A DNA stretch of 34,516 nt from Paracoccus aestuariivivens (GCF_009711225.1 NZ_WMIE01000025.1:1-34516); one strand, 5' to 3'. Counted from the stretch's first letter, positions 15,556 through 23,482 are shown. Notes: generated by a model not told the origin, from the letters alone. Numbers and translations: made by a program.

Positions 15556-16914
15556 ATGGAGCGCAAACGGATCTGGGGCTGGTGGTTTTTCGACTGGGCC
15601 AGCCAGCCATATGCGACATTGCTGACCACATTCATCTTTCCGGTCTATTACGCCGAGATCGCCAAGGCCCATTATCTTGGTCAAGGCATGACCCCCGAAG
15701 CAGCGGCAGCGGCCTCGCAATCACTTTGGGGCTACGGGCTGGCGATCTCGGGTTTCGTCATCGCACTGCTTGCGCCGGTTTTGGGGGCGATCGCGGATAA
15801 TAGCGGGCGCCGGTTGGTCTGGATCTGGATATTCTCGGCCTTCTACGCCACTGGTGCATGGGGGTTGTGGCTTCTCAGCCCCGAGCAACCGCATCTGATC
15901 GCGACCGTATTCTACTTTGGCATCGGTCTGATCGGCCTCGAATTCGCCACCATCTTCACCAATGCCCTGTTGCCCGGATTGGCGCCCAAGGACCAGATCG
16001 GGCGGGTCTCGGGGTCGGGCTTTGCATTCGGCTATCTCGGCGGCGTCATCGCCTTGTTCGTCATGCTGCTTCTGCTCGCAGAGAACGCCCAGACCGGACG
16101 AACCCTACTGGGCATCGAGCCGATCCTTGGCCTTGATCCCGCCGCGCGCGAAGGCACCCGCGCAGTCGGTCCGTTTACCGCCCTTTGGTATCTGGTCTTC
16201 ATGATCCCCTTTGCGCTTTGGGTTCCCGAAACGCCGGGCCCCCGCCGACCGGTCAGCATCGCCGCGGCCCTGCGCGATCTTTGGCGCTTGGTCCTCAGCT
16301 TGGGTGAACGGCGCTCGCTGGGGGCATTCCTGCTATCCTCGATGTTCTCGCGGGATGCTTTGAACGGGCTCTACGCGTTCGGCGGACTATATGCCGCAGC
16401 CGTACTTGACTGGCCGGTCATCCTGTCCGGCATCTTCGGCATCGTCGCAGCCCTGTCCGCCACGGTGATCTGCTGGCTGGGGGGGCGCGCCGACCATCGC
16501 TGGGGACCAAAGCCCGTGACCATCGTATGCACATTGGTCCTGATCCTTGTCTGCACCATCGTCATCGGTATGGATCGCAATCAAATCATGGGCTTCCCTT
16601 TGCCCGAAGGCTCGCGCCTTCCGGACGCATTGTTCTTCGCATGCGGCGCGATGATCGGAGGGGCGGGCGGCGTTTTGCAGGCTTCGGGTCGCACATTGGT
16701 CGTCCTGCACACCATGCCGGAACGCGCCACCGAGGTCTTTGGCCTATACGCCCTATCGGGAAAAGCGACGACTTTTCTCGCGCCATTTCTGATCGCGCTG
16801 GTCACCGATCTCAGCGGAAACCTGCGGCTGGGTATCTCTCCGCTGATCGTGATGTTTCTTCTTTCGCTGGTTTTGTTAAGCTGGGTCAAAGCAAAAGGGG
16901 AACCCGAGCAGTGA
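15556..16914 (+). CDS. MFS transporter, UMF1 (Atg22-like) family
   Basis: The 452-residue membrane protein begins MERKRIWGWWFFDWASQPYA, the characteristic start of the UMF1/Atg22-like subgroup of major facilitator proteins, and shows about 12 membrane segments in two halves. The substrate is unknown; relatives in bacteria are rarely characterised. The start at 15556 has AAGGA 7 bases upstream; an in-frame ATG at 15535 lacks a site. Its stop overlaps the GTG of the murein endopeptidase gene, so both are co-translated, but no functional link is evident. Confidence 0.88.
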   Translation: MERKRIWGWWFFDWASQPYATLLTTFIFPVYYAEIAKAHYLGQGMTPEAAAAASQSLWGYGLAISGFVIALLAPVLGAIADNSGRRLVWIWIFSAFYATGAWGLWLLSPEQPHLIATVFYFGIGLIGLEFATIFTNALLPGLAPKDQIGRVSGSGFAFGYLGGVIALFVMLLLLAENAQTGRTLLGIEPILGLDPAAREGTRAVGPFTALWYLVFMIPFALWVPETPGPRRPVSIAAALRDLWRLVLSLGERRSLGAFLLSSMFSRDALNGLYAFGGLYAAAVLDWPVILSGIFGIVAALSATVICWLGGRADHRWGPKPVTIVCTLVLILVCTIVIGMDRNQIMGFPLPEGSRLPDALFFACGAMIGGAGGVLQASGRTLVVLHTMPERATEVFGLYALSGKATTFLAPFLIALVTDLSGNLRLGISPLIVMFLLSLVLLSWVKAKGEPEQ

Positions 16915-17774
16915 TCCGCAAACTCCTAAGCGCTGTTGTGCTGGCGATGGCGACTGCCTTGCCCGCATCGGCCGACCCGCTCGCCAAAGATGTCTTTGGA
17001 GCGACACCCGGTCCGACCGGCGGCAACGCCACTTCGATCGGCTTCTATTCCAAAGGCTGCGTTTCCGGCGCGGTCCAGCTTCCCGAAACCGGTCCGACAT
17101 GGCAGGCCATGCGCCTGTCGCGCAACCGGAACTGGGGCCATCCCGAGCTTGTCAGCTTCCTGATCGGCCTGTCACAGGCCGCACGTCAGGCAGGTTGGCA
17201 GGGCCTTTACATCGGCGACATGAGCCAACCGCGCGGCGGCCCGATGGTCACAGGCCATGCCAGCCACCAGATGGGGCTGGATGCCGATATCTGGCTGCTA
17301 CCGCCGCCCAGCATGCATCTGTCGAGGGCGCAGCGCGAAAGCATCTCCTCGGTATCGGTGGTGAATGGAAAAGGCATCGCACCCTCGGCCAATTGGTCGC
17401 CTTCGCATATGGCGATCATCCGCGCCGCCGCTCGCGATCCCCGGATCGAACGGATTTTCATTGATCCGGTCGCCAAAGTGGCAATGTGCCAGATGGAGAC
17501 CGGCAACCGCTCGTGGTTGCGCAAGGTCCGTCCGATCAATGGTCACGACTACCATTTCCACGTCCGGCTGAGTTGCCCGTCGGGATCGACCTGCCAGAAG
17601 CAGGACCCGCCGCCCGCCGGAGACGGTTGCGCCGAGGCCGCCGAGTGGATCAAGAACCGGATTGATCCCAGCCGTGTCAAACCCGTGCCGCCTGATCCCG
17701 ATTACCGCCATCCCCGTAGCTTCCGACTAAGTGAAATGCCCCGCCAATGTCAGGCCGTAGCAACAGCCCGCTAA
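16911..17774 (+). CDS. mepA: Penicillin-insensitive murein endopeptidase MepA
   Basis: MepA is a periplasmic LAS-family metallopeptidase that cuts D-Ala-meso-DAP cross-links of peptidoglycan. The 287-residue product has a signal peptide (about 1-20, ending PASADP), and the zinc-site motifs GHASHQMGLDADIW near 118-131 and HDYHFHVRLSCP near 213-224. Several cysteines suggest disulfides, as in the family. The GTG start overlaps the MFS stop; the open frame extends upstream inside the MFS gene, which I do not count. The 3' end overlaps the next gene by 28 bases. Confidence 0.92.
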   Translation: MIRKLLSAVVLAMATALPASADPLAKDVFGATPGPTGGNATSIGFYSKGCVSGAVQLPETGPTWQAMRLSRNRNWGHPELVSFLIGLSQAARQAGWQGLYIGDMSQPRGGPMVTGHASHQMGLDADIWLLPPPSMHLSRAQRESISSVSVVNGKGIAPSANWSPSHMAIIRAAARDPRIERIFIDPVAKVAMCQMETGNRSWLRKVRPINGHDYHFHVRLSCPSGSTCQKQDPPPAGDGCAEAAEWIKNRIDPSRVKPVPPDPDYRHPRSFRLSEMPRQCQAVATAR

Positions 17775-18730
17775 CCACAGGCATCACGGCAGGCCATGCA
17801 TGGATAAGGCGAGCCCTCAGCGGGCTCGCACTTGCATTTATGGGCCTTGCCTTCGTGCTTTGGTACTCTTGTCCCGCCGGATCGGTCACGATGACCAACG
17901 GCTCGGCTCCGCGTGTGGAACATCTCGGTACGTTCGTCTGGAACTTGGACGAGGCAGATTTCGGCGGTTTCTCGGGGTTGCATCTGGATGATGACGGCAC
18001 CCGCTTTCTGGCGCTGTCGGATCGCGCCAGCCTGCGCTGGGGCATGGTCGAACGCGACAGCAACGACAATATCGTCAGCCTCGTCCCCGAGGGTTATACT
18101 CGGCTGAAAGACAGCCAAGGCAAGGATCTGCCATCTGGCGGACGGACGGGTGACAGCGAAGGTTTAGCTGTCGGGCAGGACGGTCGGATCTGGATCAGCT
18201 TCGAGGGTCTGACCCGCGTCGTCGGCCATGACAAACCGGACAGTCCGGCCCGACTTCTGCCGCGCGCCAATGCCTTCAAGAAGTTGCAGCCCAATTCATC
18301 GCTGGAATCCCTGGCGATCATGGCCGATGGCACGCTGCTGACCATCCCCGAGCGCTCGGGCGGCCTGAAACGTCCCTTCCCCGTCTGGCGGTTCCGCGAC
18401 GGCAAATGGGACGAGCCTTTCTCGATTCCGCGGCGTGGCGATTTTCTGGCGGTCGATGCAGATGTCGGTCCAGATGGCAGGCTTTACCTGCTCGAACGGG
18501 ATTTCCTTGGCATTCTTGGCTTTCGCAGCCGCGTCAGGCGCTTCGACATCACCGGCGAAGGGCTGTCGAACGAACAGACGCTGATGACCTCTTATCCGCT
18601 TCAATTCGACAATCTCGAGGGGATGTCGGTCTGGCAGGACGACAAGGGAATCCGCGTCACGCTGATCTCGGACGACAATTTCGGTGCTTTGCAACGTACG
18701 GAACTGGTCGAGTACCGCATTTCCGACTAA
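17747..18730 (+). CDS. Esterase-like activity of phytase family protein
   Basis: The 327-residue product has an N-terminal membrane or signal segment (about 22-42), then a beta-propeller-type domain with DEADFGGFSGLHLDDDGTRF, SEGLAVGQDGRIWISFE and FDNLEGMSVW. Such repeated G..ea......g.l.i.. patterns are typical of the Phytase-like domain, found in exported proteins of uncertain substrate. The start overlaps the end of mepA; no clear ribosome site is visible, so coupling to mepA translation is possible and a slightly later start cannot be excluded. Confidence 0.82.
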   Translation: MSGRSNSPLTTGITAGHAWIRRALSGLALAFMGLAFVLWYSCPAGSVTMTNGSAPRVEHLGTFVWNLDEADFGGFSGLHLDDDGTRFLALSDRASLRWGMVERDSNDNIVSLVPEGYTRLKDSQGKDLPSGGRTGDSEGLAVGQDGRIWISFEGLTRVVGHDKPDSPARLLPRANAFKKLQPNSSLESLAIMADGTLLTIPERSGGLKRPFPVWRFRDGKWDEPFSIPRRGDFLAVDADVGPDGRLYLLERDFLGILGFRSRVRRFDITGEGLSNEQTLMTSYPLQFDNLEGMSVWQDDKGIRVTLISDDNFGALQRTELVEYRISD

Positions 18731-18767
18731 GGCCGTCCCGGATTCACGCGAAACCATTGACAGCATC

Positions 18768-18795
18768 GGGCAGCACGGCGTATGCGGCGCTGCCC
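18768..18795 (+). terminator. Hairpin after the phytase-like gene
   Basis: GGGCAGC (18768-18774) pairs with GCTGCCC (18789-18795), a 7-bp stem with a 14-base loop. It lies 37 bases after the stop codon. No T-run follows (CAACAGG), so it may be a factor-dependent terminator or a leader structure of the next gene. Confidence 0.4.
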
Positions 18796-18845
18796 CAACA
18801 GGCCGGGGCCGAGTCTCCGCTACCTTGTCAAAACGGAATCCGACA

Positions 18846-19460
18846 ATGTCCCGTATTCTTCCTGGCGTCATCGCCATGGCCATCGTTGTGGTGGCATCGA
18901 ACATCCTCGTCCAGCACCTTCTGGGAGACTGGCTGACCTGGGGTGCGCTGACCTATCCGGTCGCCTTCCTCGTCACTGACATCATGAATCGCGTCTATGG
19001 CGCGGCCGCAGCGCGCAAGGTCGTCTTCGCGGGCTTCGTGGTCGGCATCCTGTGCTCGATCGTCGCGGCAGGAATGGACAAGACCACGCTGCGCATCGCC
19101 ATCGCATCGGGTGCCGCGTTCCTTTCGGCGCAACTCATGGATATTTCCGTGTTCAACAAGTTGCGGAAATACAACTGGTGGTTGCCCCCTCTGGCTGCGT
19201 CGATCGCTGGTTCGGTCCTCGATACCGCTGTTTTTTTCACCATCGCCTTCTCGGCCACACTCACATCTGTGTTTCCTGCAGATGACGTATCCTGGGCAAA
19301 CGAGCTAGTTCCCCTGCTTGGGCATGGTCCCGCGCAACCTTTGTGGGTTTCTTTGGCAGTTGCTGATTGGATGGTCAAAATGGCGCAGGCAATCTTCGCC
19401 TTGGTGCCTTTCAGGATCATCGTCGGAAATTTGATCCAGAAGCGCGCGCAAATGCATTGA
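18846..19460 (+). CDS. VUT-family transporter (queuosine precursor transporter type)
   Basis: The 204-residue product has about six membrane segments and the family patterns NILVQHLLGDWLTWGALTYP and VTDIMNRVYG near the N-terminus, plus MDISVFNKLRK in the middle. Proteins of this family (YhhQ in Escherichia coli) import queuosine precursors; that substrate is a family inference. The start is the ATG at 18846, where homologs begin; the open frame runs further upstream. No preQ1 riboswitch-like element is evident upstream. A structured RNA candidate starts 47 bases after its stop. Confidence 0.85.
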   Translation: MSRILPGVIAMAIVVVASNILVQHLLGDWLTWGALTYPVAFLVTDIMNRVYGAAAARKVVFAGFVVGILCSIVAAGMDKTTLRIAIASGAAFLSAQLMDISVFNKLRKYNWWLPPLAASIAGSVLDTAVFFTIAFSATLTSVFPADDVSWANELVPLLGHGPAQPLWVSLAVADWMVKMAQAIFALVPFRIIVGNLIQKRAQMH

Positions 19461-19521
19461 CTGATCTTCGATCTGTGTCACGCTAAGAACATACGGCAAC
19501 ACATTGAAAGGAGGTGGTCCA

Positions 19522-19578
19522 GTGTCGAGAGTGATAGTGGAGAGAGGTGTCGGGACAGTCAGGGGGGCCGTGGCCTAA
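19522..19578 (+). CDS. Candidate 18-residue peptide in the structured RNA
   Basis: A GTG at 19522 opens 18 codons (MSRVIVERGVGTVRGAVA) ending TAA at 19576-19578. AGGAGG ends 7 bases before the GTG, an ideal spacing, and the surrounding AAAGGAGGTGGTCC is almost fully complementary to the 16S rRNA 3' end. Only the ribosome site makes this a gene candidate; the peptide has no known motif. The coding stretch also forms half of helices P2-P4, so translation would open the structure. It may be a leader peptide, but no gene follows on this strand. Confidence 0.4.
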   Translation: MSRVIVERGVGTVRGAVA

Positions 19579-19655
19579 GGGCAGCCCCTAGGGTCGTAAA
19601 CCCTGACTGGGACGGTGGGCACCAACCCTAACCGGACCATCTCCTTGGATCTCGC

Positions 19656-19691
19656 GGGCCGTTTCCTTGGGAACGGTCCGTTCCCTTTTTT
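19656..19691 (+). terminator. Intrinsic terminator of the structured RNA
   Basis: A 10-bp stem (19656-19665 with 19670-19679, including G-U pairs) with a CTTG loop is followed by GTTCCCTTTTTT. It ends transcription on the plus strand, where the nearest upstream items are the structured RNA and the VUT-family gene. Confidence 0.8.
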
Positions 19692-19731
19692 AGGCACTTG
19701 CGCGCCGTGCCGACGTGACAGGTGCATGCCG

Positions 19732-19765
19732 ATGAATGAAAAGGGCGACCGGTACGGCCGCCCTT
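19732..19765 (-). terminator. Intrinsic terminator of lldP
   Basis: On the minus strand an AAGGGCG...CGCCCTT stem (19765-19741, with an inner CCG/CGG pairing) is followed by TTTTCATTC. It lies 10 bases after the lldP stop codon and stops transcription from running into the structured RNA on the other strand. Confidence 0.75.
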
Positions 19766-19774
19766 ATGATGTGA

Positions 19775-21553
19775 TCAGACCGTCTCGCCGACCTGATCGC
19801 GCTCGCGATTGCTGCCGAGCGCCGCGACCACGACCGCTGCCCAGATCACCGCAGCGATCCACCAATAGCCGCCATTGATCAGTGCCATGCCAATCAATCC
19901 GGCCTGAACCACATAATAGGCCATGGTGATCAGCGTCTTGCGGATCAGCTCGCCCTCTTTGTCGGTCAAGCCGACCGTCGCCGAGGCGGCAACGACGTTA
20001 TGTACGCAGATCATGTTGCCCGCAGCGCCTCCGACCGCCTGCAGCGTGACGATGACCGTGATGCCGATCAGGTCCAGCCCGATGCCTTGCGCGGTCGAGA
20101 ACTGGAACAACGCGAACATCATGTTCGACACCGTATTCGAACCGGCGATGAACGCCCCTAGCGCCCCGATCAGCGGCGCGAAAAGTGGCCACGCATCCCC
20201 CGCAACCGAGGCCATGCCCTCGGCCAGCGTGATAGGCATCGAGGTAATGCCCTCGGACCCCGAATTGATAAAGACCTGCACCATCGGCACAGCCAGCAGT
20301 AGCGCCGGTGCCGCCGACATCATCGTGCGCCCCGAAATGGCCCAAGCCCGCCCGTAATCGCGGCCACGCATACGGAACAGGGCAACCGAAATCAGCGAAG
20401 CGAGGATCATGATCGTTCCCGGCGAATACAGGAACTGCGCCGAGGCACTGATCCCCGACCCGAAGAGGTCCGACAGTTTGATCGTCGTATCCGGCCCCGT
20501 CAGCCACGCTTTCAGCGGAGCAATCGTTCGCGTCAGCACCAGAAGTCCTGCCACGATGACATAAGGCATCCATGCCGTCAGCAGCGGGATTTCACGCGTC
20601 TGCGCGTTTGCAGTCAGGTCGGTTTCGGCATCACCGGCCTCGACCGAACCTTGCCAATCCTCTCCCCATTGCTTGCGCGGCGGGAAATCGAAGTGATCCG
20701 AAGGCATGAACAGACCTGCCCGCGCCGCAGGAACGACGATCAGCAAACCGATCAATCCGCCCAGCAAGGACGGGAATTCCGGACCAAGAAACTTGGCGAC
20801 AAGATAATACGGCACGGTAAAGGCAAAGCCCGCGAACAGCGCGAATTTCCATGCGCGGAAACCATGCGCAAAGCTGCGGCTCTCGCCGAAGAAGCGCGTC
20901 AGCATCCCGACCATCAGCAAGGGGATCAGGATGCCGATCAAGGCGTGTACCATCGCGACATTGGTCGCGACCATCGGAACGTACTGGTCCAATGTCAGCG
21001 GAGCGATGGCATCCGTCACTTCCTGACTATTCGACAATCCGGTTTTGACACCCACCAGCATCGGCGTTCCGACAGCCCCGAACGATACCGGAGTCGACTG
21101 GATGATCAGCGTCACCATGACTGCGGCCATTGCCGGAAACCCGATTGCAACCAGCAAAGGCGCGGCCACGGCAGCAGGCGTCCCGAAGCCCGAGGCCCCC
21201 TCGATCAGCGAGCCGAACATCCAGGCAATAATGATCGCCTGAATGCGCCGGTCAGGCGAGATATCGGTGAACCCGCGACGGATAGCGCGGATGGCTCCGG
21301 ATTCCTGTACCGTGTAAAGCAGCAGGATCGCGCCAAAGACGATGTAAAGCAGGGTGATCGCGGTCACGAGACCGTTCACCGTCGCCCCTGCAGCTTTCTG
21401 CCAAGGCGCGCCCCAGATCAGCAACGCCAACACAAGCGTCACCAGATACGCGACCATCATCGAAAGTTTCGCACTTCGCCTGAGCACGACCAGTAACACG
21501 AAAACCGTCAGGACCGGCAATAATGCCGCCACGAACATAAGACCTTGGGTCAC
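19775..21553 (-). CDS. lldP: L-lactate permease family transporter
   Basis: The 592-residue membrane protein belongs to the LctP/LldP family, which imports L-lactate (also D-lactate or glycolate) with protons. It has about 14 membrane segments and family stretches such as GSLIEGASGFGTPAAVAAPL near 115-135 and GSNTVSNMMFALFQ in the C-terminal half. The start is the GTG at 21553 with GGGAGGAG upstream; an in-frame GTG at 21574 precedes that ribosome site. No lactate dehydrogenase gene is adjacent. A central polar loop (about 300-325) is longer than its surroundings. Confidence 0.92.
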   Translation of the reverse strand: MTQGLMFVAALLPVLTVFVLLVVLRRSAKLSMMVAYLVTLVLALLIWGAPWQKAAGATVNGLVTAITLLYIVFGAILLLYTVQESGAIRAIRRGFTDISPDRRIQAIIIAWMFGSLIEGASGFGTPAAVAAPLLVAIGFPAMAAVMVTLIIQSTPVSFGAVGTPMLVGVKTGLSNSQEVTDAIAPLTLDQYVPMVATNVAMVHALIGILIPLLMVGMLTRFFGESRSFAHGFRAWKFALFAGFAFTVPYYLVAKFLGPEFPSLLGGLIGLLIVVPAARAGLFMPSDHFDFPPRKQWGEDWQGSVEAGDAETDLTANAQTREIPLLTAWMPYVIVAGLLVLTRTIAPLKAWLTGPDTTIKLSDLFGSGISASAQFLYSPGTIMILASLISVALFRMRGRDYGRAWAISGRTMMSAAPALLLAVPMVQVFINSGSEGITSMPITLAEGMASVAGDAWPLFAPLIGALGAFIAGSNTVSNMMFALFQFSTAQGIGLDLIGITVIVTLQAVGGAAGNMICVHNVVAASATVGLTDKEGELIRKTLITMAYYVVQAGLIGMALINGGYWWIAAVIWAAVVVAALGSNRERDQVGETV

Positions 21554-21696
21554 ACTTTCTCCTCCCGATTGCACTCCCGTTGGGAATGCTCACGGACAGG
21601 CGAGTTTGGGTCAACAGTTTTAGACCGATCAGTTCAATATAGTCGCGTTGAACCGCAGCCGTTTACGGGAAATAGCCGTTGAGGCATTCGGCAAAC

Positions 21697-21723
21697 GAGA
21701 CGCCTGAATGTCTCAGACGTCTC
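21697..21723. repeat. GAGACG/GTCTC inverted repeat upstream of lldP
   Basis: GAGACG at 21697-21702 can pair with CGTCTC at 21718-21723, or its first five bases with GTCTC at 21710-21714. The two choices exclude each other. The site lies about 145 bases upstream of lldP and 70 bases downstream of the thiolase gene, so it could be an operator or part of a terminator. Confidence 0.4.
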
Positions 21724-21735
21724 ATTTTCACTTAC

Positions 21736-21774
21736 GCCCATGACCGATCGCAGCCCTTGCGACCGGTCATGGGC
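21736..21774. terminator. 39-bp hairpin after the thiolase gene
   Basis: A perfect 11-bp stem (21736-21746 with 21764-21774) surrounds an inner 4-bp stem (CGCA/TGCG). It lies 18 bases beyond the thiolase stop. No T-run follows in either direction, so it is either a factor-dependent terminator or a 3'-end stabiliser between thiolase and lldP. Confidence 0.55.
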
Positions 21775-21792
21775 AAAAGGCGACACCTCCGG

Positions 21793-22974
21793 TTAGATCC
21801 GTTCGATCGCCAGTGCGATCCCCTGCCCGCCGCCGATACACATCGTGATCAGGGCCCTGCTGCCATTGATCCGGAGCAGTTCGTGCATCGCCTTGAGCGT
21901 GATGATCGCACCGGTCGCGCCGACCGGATGGCCAAGAGCGATGGCACCGCCATTCGGATTGACCTTCTTGGGGTCAAAGCCAAGCGATCCGCTGACCGCC
22001 AGCGCCTGCGCCGCGAAGGCCTCGTTCGACTCGATCACATCGAAATCCGAAACCTTCAGACCGGTCCGACGCAGCAATGCCTCGACAGCAGGAATAGGAC
22101 CGATCCCCATAACCTCGGGGCGAACGCCTGCGGTGGCATATCCAAGGATGCGGAATGCCGGAGTCAGACCAGCCGCTTTCGCGGCATCCGCCCGTGCCAG
22201 AACCAGCGCCGCCGCACCATCATTGATGCCCGACGCATTGCCAGCCGTAACCGTGCCATCTTTCTGGAACGCCGGTTTGAGCGCGGCAAGCTTGTCGAGG
22301 CTCGTTTCCTTGGGATGCTCGTCCACCTCGAAAGCGACTGTGCCCTTGCGCGTCTTGATCCCGACCGGAACGATCTGATCCCGGAACCGGCCCTGCGCAA
22401 TTGCCTCGGCAGCGCGGCGTTGGCTTTCCAGCGCGAACTCATCCTGCGCATCGCGCGAGATGCCGTATTCCCGCGCCACGTTCTCGGCGGTCACGCCCAT
22501 ATGGCCCGTGCCCATCGGACAGGTCAGCGCGCCGACCATCATATCGAGCATCTGCACGTCGCCCATTTTCGCACCGAAACGGGCAGCCGGAACGGCATAG
22601 GGGGCACGGCTCATCGACTCAGCCCCGCCCGCCACGGCGAAGTCCGCGTCTTCCAGCATCAGCGCCTGTACGGCGGACACAATCGCCTGAACCCCCGATC
22701 CGCACAGCCGGTTCACGTTCATCGCGGGCGTACCGTTCGGAACCCCCGCGTCCAGCATCGCCACACGAGACAGGTACATATCGCGCGGCTCGGTGTTCAG
22801 GACATGGCCGAAAACAACCGTTCCGATCCGGTCAGCCTCGATCCCGGCGCGTTCAATTGCTGCGCGGGTCACCGTCGCCGCAAGCTCGGTTGGCGGGATG
22901 CCCGCCAAGCTGCCGCCAAAACCTCCGATGGCAGTACGCGCGCCCGACAGGATGACGATTTCGTTCTGGGACAT
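21793..22974 (-). CDS. Acetyl-CoA C-acetyltransferase (thiolase)
   Basis: This enzyme condenses two acetyl-CoA into acetoacetyl-CoA, or runs in reverse in fatty-acid breakdown. The 393-residue product has the usual thiolase length and all catalytic residues: acyl-accepting Cys91 in NRLCGSG, His349 in GHPVGATG and Cys379 in CIGGGQG, plus NEAFA. The start at 22974 is preceded by a GGAGAGGAGAGGG run. It has no phaB or other ketone-body gene as neighbour, so whether it serves polyhydroxybutyrate synthesis or degradation is open. It is divergent from modE. Confidence 0.93.
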   Translation of the reverse strand: MSQNEIVILSGARTAIGGFGGSLAGIPPTELAATVTRAAIERAGIEADRIGTVVFGHVLNTEPRDMYLSRVAMLDAGVPNGTPAMNVNRLCGSGVQAIVSAVQALMLEDADFAVAGGAESMSRAPYAVPAARFGAKMGDVQMLDMMVGALTCPMGTGHMGVTAENVAREYGISRDAQDEFALESQRRAAEAIAQGRFRDQIVPVGIKTRKGTVAFEVDEHPKETSLDKLAALKPAFQKDGTVTAGNASGINDGAAALVLARADAAKAAGLTPAFRILGYATAGVRPEVMGIGPIPAVEALLRRTGLKVSDFDVIESNEAFAAQALAVSGSLGFDPKKVNPNGGAIALGHPVGATGAIITLKAMHELLRINGSRALITMCIGGGQGIALAIERI

Positions 22975-23079
22975 GATGCCCTCTCCTCTCCTTGATGGGG
23001 AAACGCTACTGTAGCGGATCACACGCGGGAACCCCCGCCCGCGCTTGCCTACGCCGCGTTACTCGACGAAAACATCACC

Positions 23080-23436
23080 ATGAAAAACGATCCTCGCCTG
23101 AGCCTCAGACTGCATTTCGAACAAGGCCTGACCTTCGGTCGCGGCAAGGCCGATCTGTTGCAGGGCATCGCCGAAGAAGGCTCGATTTCGGGCGCAGGTC
23201 GGCGCTTGAAAATGAGCTATCGCCGTGCTTGGGCGCTGGTCGAAGAAATGAATGGCAATTTCCGCGCCCCATTGGTCGATAGCAGTCGCGGCGGCGCGAA
23301 GGGCGGAGGTGCGACGCTGACCGAACTGGGCCAAGCGGTGCTGGCAGATTACCGCGCCCTCGAAGCCATGCTGCGAAAGGCTCCCGAACTCGACAGCCTG
23401 CGTGCGTCACTTTGCGATATGTCTGACAAGAAATAA
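23080..23436 (+). CDS. ModE-like molybdate regulator, DNA-binding domain only
   Basis: The 118-residue product is a winged helix-turn-helix of the ModE N-terminal type: LLQGIAEEGSISGAGRRLKM then SYRRAWALVEEMN (about 27-60). Full ModE has two C-terminal molybdate-binding (TOBE) domains, which are absent here; such short forms are common in alphaproteobacteria. It precedes modABC by 62 bases and probably controls them. How it would sense molybdate without its own binding domain is not evident from the sequence. Confidence 0.88.
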   Translation: MKNDPRLSLRLHFEQGLTFGRGKADLLQGIAEEGSISGAGRRLKMSYRRAWALVEEMNGNFRAPLVDSSRGGAKGGGATLTELGQAVLADYRALEAMLRKAPELDSLRASLCDMSDKK

Positions 23437-23462
23437 CGGTTGCGAGACCGTCAACCGATTGG

Positions 23463-23482
23463 TTATGTCAGACTAAACATAT
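23463..23482. promoter_or_regulatory. Mo-box-like inverted repeat upstream of modA
   Basis: TTATGT (23463-23468), eight bases, then ACATAT (23477-23482): TATGT/ACATA is perfect, resembling the TATATA-N6-7-TATATA half-sites bound by ModE. It lies just before the ribosome site of modA, where a bound repressor would block transcription. The resemblance is partial and not tested. Confidence 0.45.

Larger units (their letters stand above)
19508..19691 (+). ncRNA. Candidate structured RNA with a masked Shine-Dalgarno
   Basis: Four helices nest without conflict. P1 pairs 19508-19520 with 19634-19646 (13 bp, one G-U). P2 pairs 19546-19551 with 19618-19623 (6 bp, one G-U). P3 pairs 19556-19564 with 19601-19609 (9 bp, perfect). 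P4 is a hairpin at 19574-19592 (4+3 bp around one A/C mismatch). An intrinsic terminator follows. The 5' arm of P1 is a near-perfect Shine-Dalgarno, and the 3' arm, GGACCATCTCCTT, resembles the 16S rRNA 3' tail. So the RNA could switch between a translated and a closed form. I see no promoter I trust; it may be a separate small RNA or the 3' part of the upstream message. No known family is recognised. Confidence 0.55.

Noticed and set aside
17747..17774. 28-base overlap of mepA and the phytase-like gene as a frameshifted fusion
   Set aside because: Both proteins are complete: mepA ends after its zinc motifs and cysteines, and the next product has its own membrane segment.
18731..18845. preQ1 riboswitch before the VUT-family gene
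   Set aside because: Expected if the gene imports a queuosine precursor, but no preQ1-I or preQ1-II type pattern is visible, only a simple hairpin.
19480..19691. Structured RNA as 6S, SRP, tmRNA or RNase P RNA
   Set aside because: None of the conserved cores I know (SRP GGAAGCAGC-type tip, tmRNA tag and tRNA ends, RNase P P4 strands, 6S central bubble) is visible.
20651..21496. Plus-strand open frame of 281 codons inside lldP
   Set aside because: Very rich in Arg, Gln, His and Asp, as expected of an antisense reading of a membrane protein gene.
21679..22995. Plus-strand open frame of 438 codons over the thiolase gene
   Set aside because: Antisense to a thiolase with all catalytic residues; composition is arginine/histidine-rich and lacks any domain.
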